Assembly: GCA_002839185.1 (NCBI GenBank) | Contig: PGXO01000005.1 | Span: 186,001 to 250,000 of the forward strand | Direction of reading: 5' to 3' | DNA: 64,000 nt | Origin: Synergistetes bacterium HGW-Synergistetes-1 | GTDB taxonomy: Bacteria > Synergistota > Synergistia > Synergistales > Synergistaceae | Shown here: piece by piece, positions 1 to 9,332 of the stretch | Layout: each line of letters starts with the position of its first letter | Position numbering within the stretch: the stretch's first letter is position 1 | The notes under the pieces: generated by a model | The model's input: the letters and a program-made list of their open reading frames with translations, nothing else | Database searches by the model: none | What the model was told of the DNA's origin: nothing | Translations under genes and position numbers: made by a program

Positions 1-36
1 AGGTTAATTTTTAATATTTTATAAGGAGGTCCGGAA

Positions 37-600
37 ATGGAAGATAAAAAAGTTCTCACCCTGCTTCTGGGAAGTCCCAGAATCGGAGGCAACACAGAAA
101 AGTTAGCTGACGCCCTGGCGGAGGGAGCCGCTGAAAAAGGTTATGAAGTCAAAAAAGTCCATCTTGCGGCTTTAACACTCAAAGGATGTCTCGATTGCAG
201 AAAGTGCTGGAGCACAGGCAAGCCCTGCATACAAAACGACGACATGGATCAGGTCTACCCTGATATAGAGGCGGCCTCTGTTATAGCATTTGTTTCCCCT
301 CTATATTTTTATTCCTGGACCTCACAGATCAAGCCAGTGTGGGACAGGCTCCTGCCCTACTACATGCCCGGAGCGCTACGCACAACTCCGTCCAAAAAAG
401 CGATACTACTGGCAGCAGCCGGTGATACGGAAGAGCGTGTATTCGACGGAATGCGTGCTTCGTTCAAGCTCGCGACTAATTTTCTGGGATGGGAAGTGTT
501 AGGGGAAATCTGCGCACCTGACATTTACTCAAGGGGAGATATCGAAGCCAAGGGAGTTAAATGGATTGAGGAAGCAAAAGAACTAGGTGCTTCACTATAG
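37..600 (+). CDS. Iron-sulfur flavoprotein of the NADPH-dependent FMN reductase/flavodoxin family
   Basis: 187-residue cytosolic flavodoxin-fold protein. An N-terminal phosphate-binding loop G-S-P-R-I-G-G-N (residues 12-19) matches the FMN-binding loop of the NADPH-dependent FMN reductase family. Cysteines 51, 54, 57 and 64 form the compact C-x2-C-x2-C-x6-C motif that in iron-sulfur flavoproteins of anaerobes ligates a 4Fe-4S cluster, followed by the usual N-D-D-M. The S-P-L-Y segment (87-90) is the second flavin-contact loop. It probably moves electrons between ferredoxin-like donors and small acceptors; the physiological substrate cannot be read from sequence. The start is secure, with a strong AAGGAGG nine bases upstream. 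It stands alone and is followed by a terminator at 651-693. Confidence 0.85.
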   Translation: MEDKKVLTLLLGSPRIGGNTEKLADALAEGAAEKGYEVKKVHLAALTLKGCLDCRKCWSTGKPCIQNDDMDQVYPDIEAASVIAFVSPLYFYSWTSQIKPVWDRLLPYYMPGALRTTPSKKAILLAAAGDTEERVFDGMRASFKLATNFLGWEVLGEICAPDIYSRGDIEAKGVKWIEEAKELGASL

Positions 601-650
601 AAAAATTAATATTCAACATCCGGATATTTAAATTTTAGTGACAAGAACTC

Positions 651-693
651 AAAGGATGATCGCTCAGTAAAATTAGATGGTCATCCTTTTTTT
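651..693 (+). terminator. Rho-independent terminator after the flavoprotein gene
   Basis: Inverted repeat AAAGGATGA (651-659) and TCATCCTTT (681-689), loop of about 21 bases, running into a T-rich tail to 693. It lies 50 bases past the stop codon of the flavoprotein gene. Confidence 0.75.
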
Positions 694-993
694 AACAGTT
701 AAACTTGATATTTTAACAATATCTGAATAAATATTATTTAAGTTATAGGGGTTAAGGAAAATTAGATAGTTTTTACTTACACCTCAGACAAATAATTAAA
801 AAATCTTTAATAATTGAGCAGGTAATCGATATTGACGTTTTTAATAAACGGGCAACAATTATGCAAACATAAAACTATGCTAGTCAAACAATAAAACACC
901 ACGGTACTAATTCAATTATATAAAAGCAATATCTGCCTCATTGATACAGGTTATTAAACACTGGAACTGCAATATATTCGAGGTGGTTTTTAA
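694..993. other. AT-rich intergenic region, no gene seen
   Basis: About 300 bases of strongly AT-rich sequence between the flavoprotein terminator and the glycosyltransferase gene. No open frame with a ribosome-binding site, RNA gene or repeat was recognised. A Shine-Dalgarno GAGGTGG lies just before the ATG at 994. TTGACG occurs near 830 but has no convincing -10 partner, so I do not call a promoter. Together with the low GC of the next genes it suggests the left edge of an acquired polysaccharide locus. Confidence 0.5.
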
Positions 994-1881
994 ATGAGTA
1001 GACACGCATATTTGATAACAGCACATCACCAGTTCGAGATACTGGAAAAGTTGCTCATTTTGCTTGATGACCCAAGGAATGATATCTACATCCACATAGA
1101 TGACAAAGTAAAAGACTTTGATTCTGATCGTTTTGCAGGCATCCTAAAATGTTCTTCTGTTTTTTTTGTACCCCGCATCCCTGTTTTTTGGGGAGGTTAC
1201 AGTCAAATAGAGGCGACTCTCATACTCTTGAAGGAATCAACTAAGAAAGGCTATGCTTACTATCATTTTATTTCAGGAGTTGATCTTCCTTTAAAAACAC
1301 AAGACCATATACATAACTTTTTTGACAAGCACCAAGGCACTGAATTTGTAGGTTTTGAAGCCCCAATTATGGCACAGAGATTTTACTCCAGATTTCAGAT
1401 CTACCATCTGCACCAAGACAGTATAGGGAGAAAAAAAAGTCTTCTTTACTATTGGGAGGAGATCCTGGTATTCATACAGAAAAGGTTTCGTTTACACAGG
1501 ATCAAACCTGAAGAAATCATTTTTCAGAAAGGCTGCAACTGGTTCAGCATTACAGATAATCTTGCCAAACACATATTAAGTAAAGAAAATTTTATCAAAA
1601 GCACTTTTGCAAACTCAAGATGCTGTGATGAACTGTTCATACATACATTGATCATGAATTCGGATTTCAAAGAAAAGATCTACCAGAATAAATACGATAA
1701 TGATGAGGGAAGTTCTGCGTGCTTGAGGTATGTAAATTTTAAATATAAAGACAACGTCTTCAGAACTGCTGATTACGATGACCTAATATCTTCAGAGCTT
1801 TTCTTTGCAAGAAAATTCGATATAAACGTAGACAGAGATATTATTGAAAAAGTTTTTTTGTATGTATCCGCAACTAAGTAA
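994..1881 (+). CDS. Core-2/I-branching-type glycosyltransferase (GT14-like)
   Basis: 295-residue glycosyltransferase resembling the core-2/I-branching beta-1,6-N-acetylglucosaminyltransferase family. Family-like landmarks are the N-terminal A-Y-L-I-T-A-H-H (5-12), I-Y-I-H-I-D-D-K (31-38), W-G-G-Y-S (66-70) and S-G-V-D-L-P-L (94-100), the last being the family's characteristic loop. There is no signal peptide or membrane segment, so it should act on the cytoplasmic side on a nucleotide-sugar donor and a growing surface glycan. Bacterial members sit in capsule, exopolysaccharide and LPS loci, which fits the neighbouring ligases and GT4 enzyme, although this gene is on the opposite strand. Codon use is AT-rich compared with the core genes from 6.5 kb on, consistent with transfer. 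Donor and linkage are unknown. Confidence 0.8.
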   Translation: MSRHAYLITAHHQFEILEKLLILLDDPRNDIYIHIDDKVKDFDSDRFAGILKCSSVFFVPRIPVFWGGYSQIEATLILLKESTKKGYAYYHFISGVDLPLKTQDHIHNFFDKHQGTEFVGFEAPIMAQRFYSRFQIYHLHQDSIGRKKSLLYYWEEILVFIQKRFRLHRIKPEEIIFQKGCNWFSITDNLAKHILSKENFIKSTFANSRCCDELFIHTLIMNSDFKEKIYQNKYDNDEGSSACLRYVNFKYKDNVFRTADYDDLISSELFFARKFDINVDRDIIEKVFLYVSATK

Positions 1882-1923
1882 TTGTGATGCTTCAATTATT
1901 TACTCAAGTCTTTGAATAAAGGG

Positions 1924-3207
1924 CTAAGCTCGTTTATCACTTATATGAGAGGATTGAGACCTTCCTGGAATTACGAGAAGTAATCCCCAAACAGCCCAAA
2001 AAATAACGCTGACATCTCTTCTCCCCTCGAAAACATCTCCATTTGTTCCGTATATTGCCATAGATACCAGTAGAATAAAACCAATAAGATTCCAAGGTAT
2101 TTCGTCGGAAATAACTTCATACCTTAGTCTGGACCACGATTTTTTTATTGACAGCACTAAAGCGACCATAAAAAACAATAACGCCGGAAAGCCGCCGGAA
2201 TATAAAATTGAAAGATACATGTTATGAGGATGAGAAACATCGTGTTCCAAGCTTTGACTAATTGCACCTTCCATGTTGATTCGTTCCTTTTCAAAAACTG
2301 TCCTAAAAGTAGTCCAGCCACTTCCTGTGACCGGGTGAATTTTTGTCATGAATAAAGATACATTCCAAATATCTTTTCTGCTATTAGTGAATGCATTAAT
2401 ATCATTGAAAGACATTATCTGTTCAATTTCTCTTTTAAATGAAGCAATGGGACCGTTATCAAAAACAGAAACAATAGTAAATAAAAGAAAAAACAAACCT
2501 ATAATCAATATTACGACAGATCTGATCGTCGTTTTTTTCGATGCTGTCGCATAAAATGCGAAAATTACCATCTGAACTGCAGCGGTGATCCAACCTCCTG
2601 AAGAGAATGAAAAAATGATAAGCAAAATACTTGTCAGACTTAAAAAATATTGTAAAATAATTTTTTTTTCAAAAAACCAGAATGCATAACAAAAGAAAAA
2701 AGGCATCAACAATAGTGAATAACTGGCTACTGAATTGCCGTTATCAAGAGAGGCGTTCCAACCAAGCATAAAAAAGTCTGGTCTGAACATAACGTCAAAA
2801 CAAAATACAAGGTTAACTGCCACAACCGCAAGTCCAAAAACTTTTCTCTTGTCTGAAGTATTTATCAGTCGCATAGCCAGATAAAGACCCGTTAAAAATT
2901 CAAGAGGTATAGAGGCGCCTTTACCCCATGTATAAAAGCTGTCGACATAGGGGATATGCGCGAACATTGACCACAACAAAAAGAAAAATAGGAAATAAAT
3001 TATCTGTCTGCTATCCCGCTCCAGCTTAACTGCAAGAGGAGCATTGTATCTTATCCTGCCGTATACAATGCTTAGCAAAGCCAAAAACCATCCAATATAG
3101 TGAGCAACAGGGCCAAATGCTGTCATTGCAACTCCCAATGTATATATCCAGAAAGCAAAAGTTTCGTATGTCAAAAGTGACAATCGTTGTCTAAGCCCAT
3201 ATATCAT
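1924..3207 (-). CDS. O-antigen ligase/polymerase family membrane protein (Wzy_C)
   Basis: 427-residue polytopic membrane protein, about ten to twelve hydrophobic segments. It carries O-antigen ligase (WaaL/Wzy_C) landmarks: F-S-S-G-G-W (201-206), N-S-R-K-D-I-W (275-281) at the start of the large periplasmic loop, and H-P-H-N-M-Y-L (326-332) at its end, with the histidine that is conserved in the superfamily. It should ligate or polymerise undecaprenyl-linked glycan at the periplasmic face of the inner membrane. Ligase and polymerase cannot be told apart by sequence. The ATG at 3207 has an AGGACAG upstream. It faces the GT14-like gene tail to tail and is separated from the next minus-strand gene by a 346-base AT-rich gap, so it is probably transcribed alone. 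Confidence 0.8.
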   Translation of the reverse strand: MIYGLRQRLSLLTYETFAFWIYTLGVAMTAFGPVAHYIGWFLALLSIVYGRIRYNAPLAVKLERDSRQIIYFLFFFLLWSMFAHIPYVDSFYTWGKGASIPLEFLTGLYLAMRLINTSDKRKVFGLAVVAVNLVFCFDVMFRPDFFMLGWNASLDNGNSVASYSLLLMPFFFCYAFWFFEKKIILQYFLSLTSILLIIFSFSSGGWITAAVQMVIFAFYATASKKTTIRSVVILIIGLFFLLFTIVSVFDNGPIASFKREIEQIMSFNDINAFTNSRKDIWNVSLFMTKIHPVTGSGWTTFRTVFEKERINMEGAISQSLEHDVSHPHNMYLSILYSGGFPALLFFMVALVLSIKKSWSRLRYEVISDEIPWNLIGFILLVSMAIYGTNGDVFEGRRDVSVIFWAVWGLLLVIPGRSQSSHISDKRA

Positions 3208-3553
3208 AAAAGTCTGTCCTACTTTCCATTCGATACTACGATTTTCACAGATTATATCTACAACATTATTTTACATATCAATAATTAAAATATGCCAAAA
3301 ACTTTAATAATAGCAATATTTATATGCAAGAATGTTACAATTTGTTCCTGTCGTTAAACAATACATAAATTTATGTCTAGTGATAATAAATAAACATGTA
3401 AAAATTACTATATTTACATAAAACAATATTTTGTATATATATAACTAAATTAAAAGCTACACATTAAATATTAACATTAAGTAATATTTTATATTATCAT
3501 AATAACACAAAAATTAAAGTTGCTTCTTTATTTATCTCTATCCTAGATAATGA
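3208..3553. other. AT-rich intergenic region upstream of the O-antigen ligase gene
   Basis: 346 bases of extremely AT-rich DNA with no credible open frame and no stable GC-containing hairpin. On the minus strand a perfect TATAAT (3251-3256) lies about 45 bases before the ligase start, with TTGATA 19 bases further upstream. Nothing else was recognised. Confidence 0.45.
3251..3281 (-). promoter_or_regulatory. Candidate promoter of the O-antigen ligase gene
   Basis: On the minus strand TTGATA (3276-3281), 19-base spacer, TATAAT (3251-3256), 44 bases before the start codon. The -10 is perfect but the spacer is longer than ideal and the surroundings are so AT-rich that chance matches are likely. 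Confidence 0.35.
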
Positions 3554-4567
3554 TTATTTGCTTGTTAAGTTGGAATATATACTCTCGTTCATATCCACCA
3601 TTCGATTTAATGTGAGAATACTGGAAACTGGAATTTTCGCAGTAGCTTTTCCTGTGACAATAAAATCCATGATGGCATCACGCCATCCAGATATATCTCC
3701 TGCTGATATTAGCCCCTCAGTTGATCCGGTCATTTCAGAAACTGACGATATATTCGATGCAATGACCGGTATCCCTATTTGTACTGCAAGTACCAAAGTG
3801 AGCGGCATTCCCTCTGTATGCGAAGGAAATAAAAGACATGATGAATTTGCCATAAAATTATCCACTTGATCAGAATATCCTCTGAAAATAACTTTATCAG
3901 AGATTTCAAGTTTTTGGGTAAGCGATTCCAGATCTTGTCTTTCAGGGCCGTCTCCAAGAACGTCAAGCGTCCAATTGTCATCCCTTAATTTTCCCAATGC
4001 TTCAATGACTGTATCCAGTCCCTTTATCTTTGTAAGGCGTCCGACAAATATAAAGCGGTTTTTACTTCTGTAAGTGCTATCCCATCTGACCGTAGGCTCA
4101 GGAAGCGCAACAGGAATGACAGTAAAATTTACTGGCAGATAACTTTTTATGTGATCCTGGACTGTTTCGCTTACTGATATCACAAACCCGGCATGTTTCA
4201 GTGGTATCAAACCATAATTCAGGCTGTAGCAGGCATGGGCTGTGTAGATCCACGGGATCTTTGTTTTGGAAGAAGCCCGCCATGCTATCCATGCCGGGAC
4301 TCTTGAATGAGCATGTATCAATTCCCATCCTTCCTGCCTGATCCATGATGATATTTCCCCCGAACAGCGCCATGCAGTAATAGGATTCTTTTTATGAACA
4401 GGAAGATCACGATGCAGGACTTTGCCTGAGAGTTGGTTCTGCATCTGCCCTCCGTTAGATATGACCATAACTTCATGACCTCTCTCTGTCAGCTCGTTAG
4501 AGAGATCGATGACATGGCGCTCAACTCCGCCGATATCCAATTCAGGCAATATCTGGATTATCCTCAT
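3554..4567 (-). CDS. Glycosyltransferase family 4
   Basis: 337-residue GT-B fold glycosyltransferase. The N-terminal domain has the acceptor-side loop G-G-V-E-R-H (13-18) and H-A-H-S (85-88). The C-terminal donor domain has F-V-G-R-L-T-K-I-K-G-L-D (174-185), L-G-D-G-P-E-R (204-210) and H-T-E-G-M-P-L (250-256). The usual E-x7-E donor motif is altered, as the second glutamate of the typical E-G-(x)-L-E-A is replaced in M-P-L-T-L-V-L-A. It should transfer a sugar from a nucleotide donor to a membrane-linked acceptor at the cytoplasmic face. It lies 32 bases downstream of the 622-residue ligase gene on the same strand, so the two are probably co-transcribed for surface polysaccharide synthesis. 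Confidence 0.85.
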   Translation of the reverse strand: MRIIQILPELDIGGVERHVIDLSNELTERGHEVMVISNGGQMQNQLSGKVLHRDLPVHKKNPITAWRCSGEISSWIRQEGWELIHAHSRVPAWIAWRASSKTKIPWIYTAHACYSLNYGLIPLKHAGFVISVSETVQDHIKSYLPVNFTVIPVALPEPTVRWDSTYRSKNRFIFVGRLTKIKGLDTVIEALGKLRDDNWTLDVLGDGPERQDLESLTQKLEISDKVIFRGYSDQVDNFMANSSCLLFPSHTEGMPLTLVLAVQIGIPVIASNISSVSEMTGSTEGLISAGDISGWRDAIMDFIVTGKATAKIPVSSILTLNRMVDMNESIYSNLTSK

Positions 4568-4599
4568 TCATGTTCCACCTGTCCGTTTTTTGATTCTGG

Positions 4600-6468
4600 C
4601 TATTTGCTTTCAGAGAGACCGCCCGAACTATTCTTGCTCCCGGCAGGAGGAAGATATGGAACCAATACATTAAGCAGTTCCTGGTTCCGGATCTGCCTTG
4701 CCAGATTTAGAAGCTCCATCAGCTGTTTGGCCTGCGGACTTATGGTAAAGGATCTATACAGCTGGTTGATGGCATTTGCCCAGTCCTGGGGATCCTTGGT
4801 CACCTTTGCTACTGCCATCAGGTGATTGGCATACTGCTCCTCTGCTTCGTCTCTTGTCATTGCTTTAGCTTTTGCTTTTTCTATGTAACCAGCCTGCAAT
4901 TCAGCCTGATCAGTATCTGCTGCATACCTTAGGTATTTATCTCCTGCCAGCCCGTTCCCAAGAAATACAAGTCCAAATACTGATATCGTACAAATAAAGA
5001 CACCCAATATTCTGTATATTGATGTATGCCTTACCTCTGACCAAGAATAGCTCTGTGGAAGCAATTCCCTGTTTGCTATTGCAAAAGCCAAGGAAAGCCA
5101 TACTACGTTCTCTATCCGGTGGAAAGGCCTGCTGAATATTGCGTCGAACAGTATGAGAAAAAGCATCGCACATGACCATGAAGCTTCGATAGAGAGCATT
5201 TTTTTCTGAGATAGGAATTTTATGAACCTCCATATCCACCAGGCTGCAGCAGACAAAAGGAGTATGATCCCAAATATTCCAAACTCGGCAAACCACTGTA
5301 GGTACTCATTATGAGCCCAGTATGTGAACTGCCATTCCATTTCAGGGTCTTTCTGGAAGGCAAGCTTCTGCCCTTCAAGGTAATGCCACTTATAATGGCC
5401 TATGCCCACACCTTTTACCGGGTGTTCCATAAATATTGCCCAGCTTGTTTTCCAAATTCCTCGCCTTTTGCCAAAAGTCCTGGTGTTCATTACCATATCC
5501 ATAGTTTTGTTCAAAAGGGCATAAGCCCGGCCAAATCCAAAATAACTCATTCCAATGTTAAGTGCAAGCATCAGCAGGACTATCGCAACACCCTGTCCTA
5601 CCCTTTTCAGCATTTGTTTTCTGTCGTTCCGCATAAATATGATCGAGATTATGACAGTGCCTGTGATAAGGGATAAGAAGCCTGCCCTTGTGGTCGAATT
5701 CCACATTCCCCATGAATTAAGGGCAAGGAGGCTAATATTGATGTATCTGAGTATGGATGACCGACTTGTTTTACCTGAGATATCCTTTGAAAAGACTTCA
5801 TAATATGCGGCATTAAGATATATGCCGTTCATTACAGCCATTGCCATCCACAGCCCGAACATTTCCTGCTGGCCTGTGTTTCCGATGTAGTTGCCCGGGA
5901 CGTTCATTATGAAAGGAAAAGGCCCGTTCATATTTCTGATAAGTAATTCTGCAAAGATGACATTTATACCTGCGTTAATGTTCGCAATCCAAAGGATAGT
6001 TCTGTGGGCTTTAGCATCTTTAAAGAGGTTGAAGGAGAAAAGATAAATTGCTGTCAGAGTAGCGAAGAAAAACCATTCCTTCATGTATGTGGACCATGAA
6101 GTGATGTCGACCCACATTGTCTGGATCGAAATATATCCGAGCATTATCAGCCATAAAAAACCGAAGAGGTCTATTTTGAAATCTGTACGTTCATTCCCGT
6201 ATAGGGCAAGGGACATCCCTCCGATAACTGAGATTATCGCAACGGGGACCATTGCAAAGGTCCATTTCATAATGTGAAGTGTGTCAAACCAGCTGATGCC
6301 GGAAAAGATCAAGTTAGGCGATCCGAGAGAGATAAATATCAAAAAATAAAAAATGATCGGGTGGACAGCATTCTTATGCTCCGAAGACTCAATTTGATCT
6401 CTTTTGATCGTACCTCCCAAAAGGTTTTCAGAGGGCAATTTAGTCGCAGCTAAAAACTTTGATTTCAT
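4600..6468 (-). CDS. O-antigen ligase/polymerase with C-terminal periplasmic helical domain
   Basis: 622-residue membrane protein. Residues 1-35 are a cytoplasmic lead, residues 36-470 contain about twelve hydrophobic segments, and 485-505 is a last membrane helix. Wzy_C landmarks are the G-I-G-H-Y-K-W loop (355-361) and A-H-N-E-Y-L-Q-W (385-392) with the conserved histidine. Residues 510-622 are soluble and helical with TPR-like features (E-A-E-E-Q-Y-A-N-H-L, N-A-I-N-Q-L-Y-R-S-F), an arrangement found in O-antigen ligase-like proteins that bind partner glycans or proteins. A GAAGGGGAT precedes the ATG at proper distance. It follows dnaB on the same strand after 88 bases. It is the second ligase-type protein in the locus and is clearly not a duplicate of the 427-residue one. 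Confidence 0.8.
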   Translation of the reverse strand: MKSKFLAATKLPSENLLGGTIKRDQIESSEHKNAVHPIIFYFLIFISLGSPNLIFSGISWFDTLHIMKWTFAMVPVAIISVIGGMSLALYGNERTDFKIDLFGFLWLIMLGYISIQTMWVDITSWSTYMKEWFFFATLTAIYLFSFNLFKDAKAHRTILWIANINAGINVIFAELLIRNMNGPFPFIMNVPGNYIGNTGQQEMFGLWMAMAVMNGIYLNAAYYEVFSKDISGKTSRSSILRYINISLLALNSWGMWNSTTRAGFLSLITGTVIISIIFMRNDRKQMLKRVGQGVAIVLLMLALNIGMSYFGFGRAYALLNKTMDMVMNTRTFGKRRGIWKTSWAIFMEHPVKGVGIGHYKWHYLEGQKLAFQKDPEMEWQFTYWAHNEYLQWFAEFGIFGIILLLSAAAWWIWRFIKFLSQKKMLSIEASWSCAMLFLILFDAIFSRPFHRIENVVWLSLAFAIANRELLPQSYSWSEVRHTSIYRILGVFICTISVFGLVFLGNGLAGDKYLRYAADTDQAELQAGYIEKAKAKAMTRDEAEEQYANHLMAVAKVTKDPQDWANAINQLYRSFTISPQAKQLMELLNLARQIRNQELLNVLVPYLPPAGSKNSSGGLSESK

Positions 6469-6556
6469 TTGCAGATCCCCTTCGATTTAATGAATCTTCA
6501 ACGGTTGCCTATGACAGGGAAAAATAGACATAAACTGAAATAATGTCCGAACCGGA

Positions 6557-7912
6557 TCAATAATGACCGCTAAGTTTGTTTTCAAACCTCGCATATTCTT
6601 TGAAAAATATCAGGTCTACTTTACCGGTGGGGCCGTTTCTGTTCTTTGCTACTATGACTTCAGAGGTGGGGTCGACTGTCTCACCCTCCTGGGCATAGTA
6701 TGCTTCCCTGTAAAGGAATATGACCATGTCAGCATCCTGTTCTATAGCTCCGCTGTCTCGAAGGTCTGAAAGCTGTGGTTTTTTGCTTCCCCCGCGTTTT
6801 TCAACATCCCTTGAAAGCTGGGAAAGCGCCAGCACTGGCACTTTAAATTCCCTCGCTATACCCTTGAGTGCCCTGGATATCTCAGACACTTCCTGCTGTC
6901 TGTTCTCGATCTTTCTGGCAACGTTCATAAGCTGGAGATAATCAAGTACCACCAACCCTTTGCCCGACTTATGCTTCGCAAAAAACCTCCTGCATCTGCC
7001 TCTTAGGTCAAGTGTGTTAAGTGTTGAGCTATCGTCGATATAAATGGGGCTTTTCGATAGATTTCCTGCAGCCTTCGAAAGTTCCTGCCACTGTTCGTTC
7101 TGGACTTTCCGTGATTCAAACATCTGTCTGAGGTTGACCCTGGATTCAGCGGAAAGCATCCTCTGGGCTATCTGTTCCGCGGACATTTCAAGACTGAACA
7201 TCAGAACCGGGATGTCTTCCTGAAGGGCAGCGTGCTGCGCTACATTAAGCGCAAAAGCTGTTTTACCCATAGAGGGCCTTGCAGCAAGTATGTAAAGGCT
7301 GCCTGGCTGCATTCCTCCGGAAAGTTTGTCAAAATCTGTAAAGCCGGACGGCACTCCGGTGATATCCAGTCCTCCGGCCAGTCGTTTCTCAATTTCCCCG
7401 ATAGCTGAAGTTACAACTTCTCTGGCTCCCTTTAGTCTTGAAGATCTTCCTGACCTGGCGATTTCAAATACCTTTTGTTCGGCAGTCTCCAAAGCCTCGT
7501 CAATTCCGATCTCCTCCGAAAAACCCATCCGTGATATGTCGGTCCCAACCGTTATGAGTCCTCTATGTACAGATTTATCCCTTACGATCCCTACGTGGTA
7601 CTCAATATTGGCTGTTGTAGTCACCGCGTCCATAAGCTCTGCTACAAAGGGAAGTCCTCCCATACGGTCTTCCACACCGCGTTTTTTTATCTCTTCTCTG
7701 AAAGTCAGGGAGTCTACTGCATTGTCCTGCTCCGCCATGGAAGCGATTATCTCAAATGCAGTCCTGTGCCTTGGATCATAGAAATCCTCGGCTCGCAGAC
7801 CTTCAATTACTATAAGCAGGGAATCCCTGTCAAGGAGACATGAACCGAGCACAGAGCGCTCGGCTTCAAGATTGAAGGGAGGTATCCTGTCGAATTCCCT
7901 GCTGGTGCTCAA
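6557..7912 (-). CDS. dnaB: Replicative DNA helicase DnaB
   Basis: 451 residues, normal length for the hexameric replicative helicase that unwinds DNA ahead of the fork and recruits primase. The N-terminal helical domain (about 10-110) opens with P-P-F-N-L-E-A-E. The RecA-like domain has Walker A A-R-P-S-M-G-K-T-A-F (211-220), Walker B V-V-L-D-Y-L-Q-L-M (321-329), S-Q-L-S-R (364-368) and E-Q-D-A-D-M-V-I-F-L-Y-R (391-402), all standard for family 4 helicases. The start is TTG directly after the rplI stop, with GTGGAG as ribosome-binding site inside rplI, so translation of the two is probably coupled. The order DUF2232-rplI-dnaB is common in Firmicutes and relatives. Confidence 0.98.
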   Translation of the reverse strand: MSTSREFDRIPPFNLEAERSVLGSCLLDRDSLLIVIEGLRAEDFYDPRHRTAFEIIASMAEQDNAVDSLTFREEIKKRGVEDRMGGLPFVAELMDAVTTTANIEYHVGIVRDKSVHRGLITVGTDISRMGFSEEIGIDEALETAEQKVFEIARSGRSSRLKGAREVVTSAIGEIEKRLAGGLDITGVPSGFTDFDKLSGGMQPGSLYILAARPSMGKTAFALNVAQHAALQEDIPVLMFSLEMSAEQIAQRMLSAESRVNLRQMFESRKVQNEQWQELSKAAGNLSKSPIYIDDSSTLNTLDLRGRCRRFFAKHKSGKGLVVLDYLQLMNVARKIENRQQEVSEISRALKGIAREFKVPVLALSQLSRDVEKRGGSKKPQLSDLRDSGAIEQDADMVIFLYREAYYAQEGETVDPTSEVIVAKNRNGPTGKVDLIFFKEYARFENKLSGHY

Positions 7913-7913
7913 T

Positions 7914-8360
7914 TTATTCTGACTCCACTTTAAGGGTCATTTCTGCTTCAACGCCAGTGTATAGTTTTGCTTTAAACTGGTATTCACCGGTCTTTTTGAC
8001 TGTTTCCTCTATTTTCAAATCTTTTTTGTCTACGGGAATAGAGAACTGGGCGACCAGAGCTTCCGCGATCTGGGCTGTCGTTACGCTTCCAAACAGCTTG
8101 CCGCCCTCGCCCGTATTGACCTTTACCCTGACTACTTTACCGCCAAGTTTTTTTCTTGCTTCCTCAGCAATTTTTAATTTTTTATCATCTTTTATCTTCT
8201 GAGTCTTCTGCATCTGCTGAAGCTCGCGTACTTTTCCCTCTGTGGCTTCTTCAGCAAGTCCTCTGGCGATTAGGAAATTACGGCCGTAGCCGTCAGCGAC
8301 TTCAAGAAGGTCGTCTTTTTTCCCTATTTTATTAACATCCTGTTTAAGAATCACTTTCAT
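7914..8360 (-). CDS. rplI: 50S ribosomal protein L9
   Basis: 148 residues. The N-terminal domain starts M-K-V-I-L-K-Q-D-V and has the L9 signature G-(Y)-G-R-N-F-L-I (around 24-31), followed by the long connecting helix rich in K and E (residues 42-72) and a C-terminal rRNA-binding domain. It binds 23S rRNA at the base of the L1 stalk. AGGGGG lies nine bases before the ATG. Its start overlaps the end of the DUF2232 gene by 17 bases and dnaB follows immediately, which indicates one operon. Confidence 0.97.
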   Translation of the reverse strand: MKVILKQDVNKIGKKDDLLEVADGYGRNFLIARGLAEEATEGKVRELQQMQKTQKIKDDKKLKIAEEARKKLGGKVVRVKVNTGEGGKLFGSVTTAQIAEALVAQFSIPVDKKDLKIEETVKKTGEYQFKAKLYTGVEAEMTLKVESE

Positions 8361-9309
8361 TCTTTTTCCCCCTTATCCTAGTACGTAAATCGTACCAGAT
8401 ATCAAAGATTCCAACCATAGACAAAATATACGAGACAGGAGAGAAGAGTATGCAGAAAAGCGAAAATATCACTTTTATAACCTTCGCTATCCTCCTGGAT
8501 GACATATAGTACCAACATAATGACAGGCCTTCAAGCATGAATATTGCCCTGAGAACTTCCATGAGGTTTGCAGATACTACAGTGTATACTCTCTCATCCG
8601 GGAAAGCCTTGCCTGCAAGATCCATTATCACCGCTGCAGCCAATGCCCAAAAAAGGTTTTTAGGGAAACGCCATGTTTCAAATTTGGGAAGGCTCGGTAA
8701 AGGTTCTCCACCTGATCTCCTGATAAGATATGAAACCGTCCAGTAGGTCGCAAATGTGTCTATAGCAGAGAAAAAAATAATCATGGAGGGCATCAAGAGT
8801 GATACAGTCTCTACCATAGCCAGTGAATAATTTTTAATTATTTCATCTGAGGCACCTATGCCGCCGGATGAAAGTTTGCTTGCCAGCGAAGATACTATCT
8901 CCATCGCTGTTTCAGGCGACATTGCAAATGGGTTCATTCCCGAAATGCTTGTAAAGGTGACCAGCAGGATTATCTTGGCTATAATTGAGGCTGTGACAGA
9001 GAGAAGGATGAAATCGATGCCTTTTTCAGTCCTGCCTGAAATATAGCCGAAGACTACCCCTAAAACACCAAACTCAAGGGCATACATAAAAGCAGGAAGA
9101 CTTCCAAAGAGAATAAAGACAAATACAGAACCGAATAGGACTCCTAATAGCGATTCACGGAATCCCTGCCTTATTTCAAGTACCATAAGCGGAGCCGGAG
9201 CTATAAGGATCAGGAAGGGAGATGCGAGAGCAACATACATTCCACCCGAGAACATAACTATGCTCAAAAGTATCAATGACAACCATTCAAAAATAATTTT
9301 CGATTTCAC
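8344..9309 (-). CDS. DUF2232 (YybS-like) membrane protein
   Basis: 321 residues with about eight hydrophobic segments, matching in size, topology and position the DUF2232/YybS membrane proteins that lie next to rplI in many Firmicutes. The function is unknown. I set the start at the GTG at 9309, which reads V-K-S-K-I-I-F-E-W-L and has GTGGGGG six to ten bases upstream. A longer in-frame ATG at 9366 would begin inside the terminator of the rpsF operon and add 19 residues without a ribosome-binding site, so I reject it. The gene overlaps rplI by 17 bases, so it heads the rplI-dnaB transcript. Confidence 0.8.
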   Translation of the reverse strand: MKSKIIFEWLSLILLSIVMFSGGMYVALASPFLILIAPAPLMVLEIRQGFRESLLGVLFGSVFVFILFGSLPAFMYALEFGVLGVVFGYISGRTEKGIDFILLSVTASIIAKIILLVTFTSISGMNPFAMSPETAMEIVSSLASKLSSGGIGASDEIIKNYSLAMVETVSLLMPSMIIFFSAIDTFATYWTVSYLIRRSGGEPLPSLPKFETWRFPKNLFWALAAAVIMDLAGKAFPDERVYTVVSANLMEVLRAIFMLEGLSLCWYYMSSRRIAKVIKVIFSLFCILFSPVSYILSMVGIFDIWYDLRTRIRGKKNESDS

Positions 9310-9332
9310 TTTCCGACCCCCACAAAGACAAT

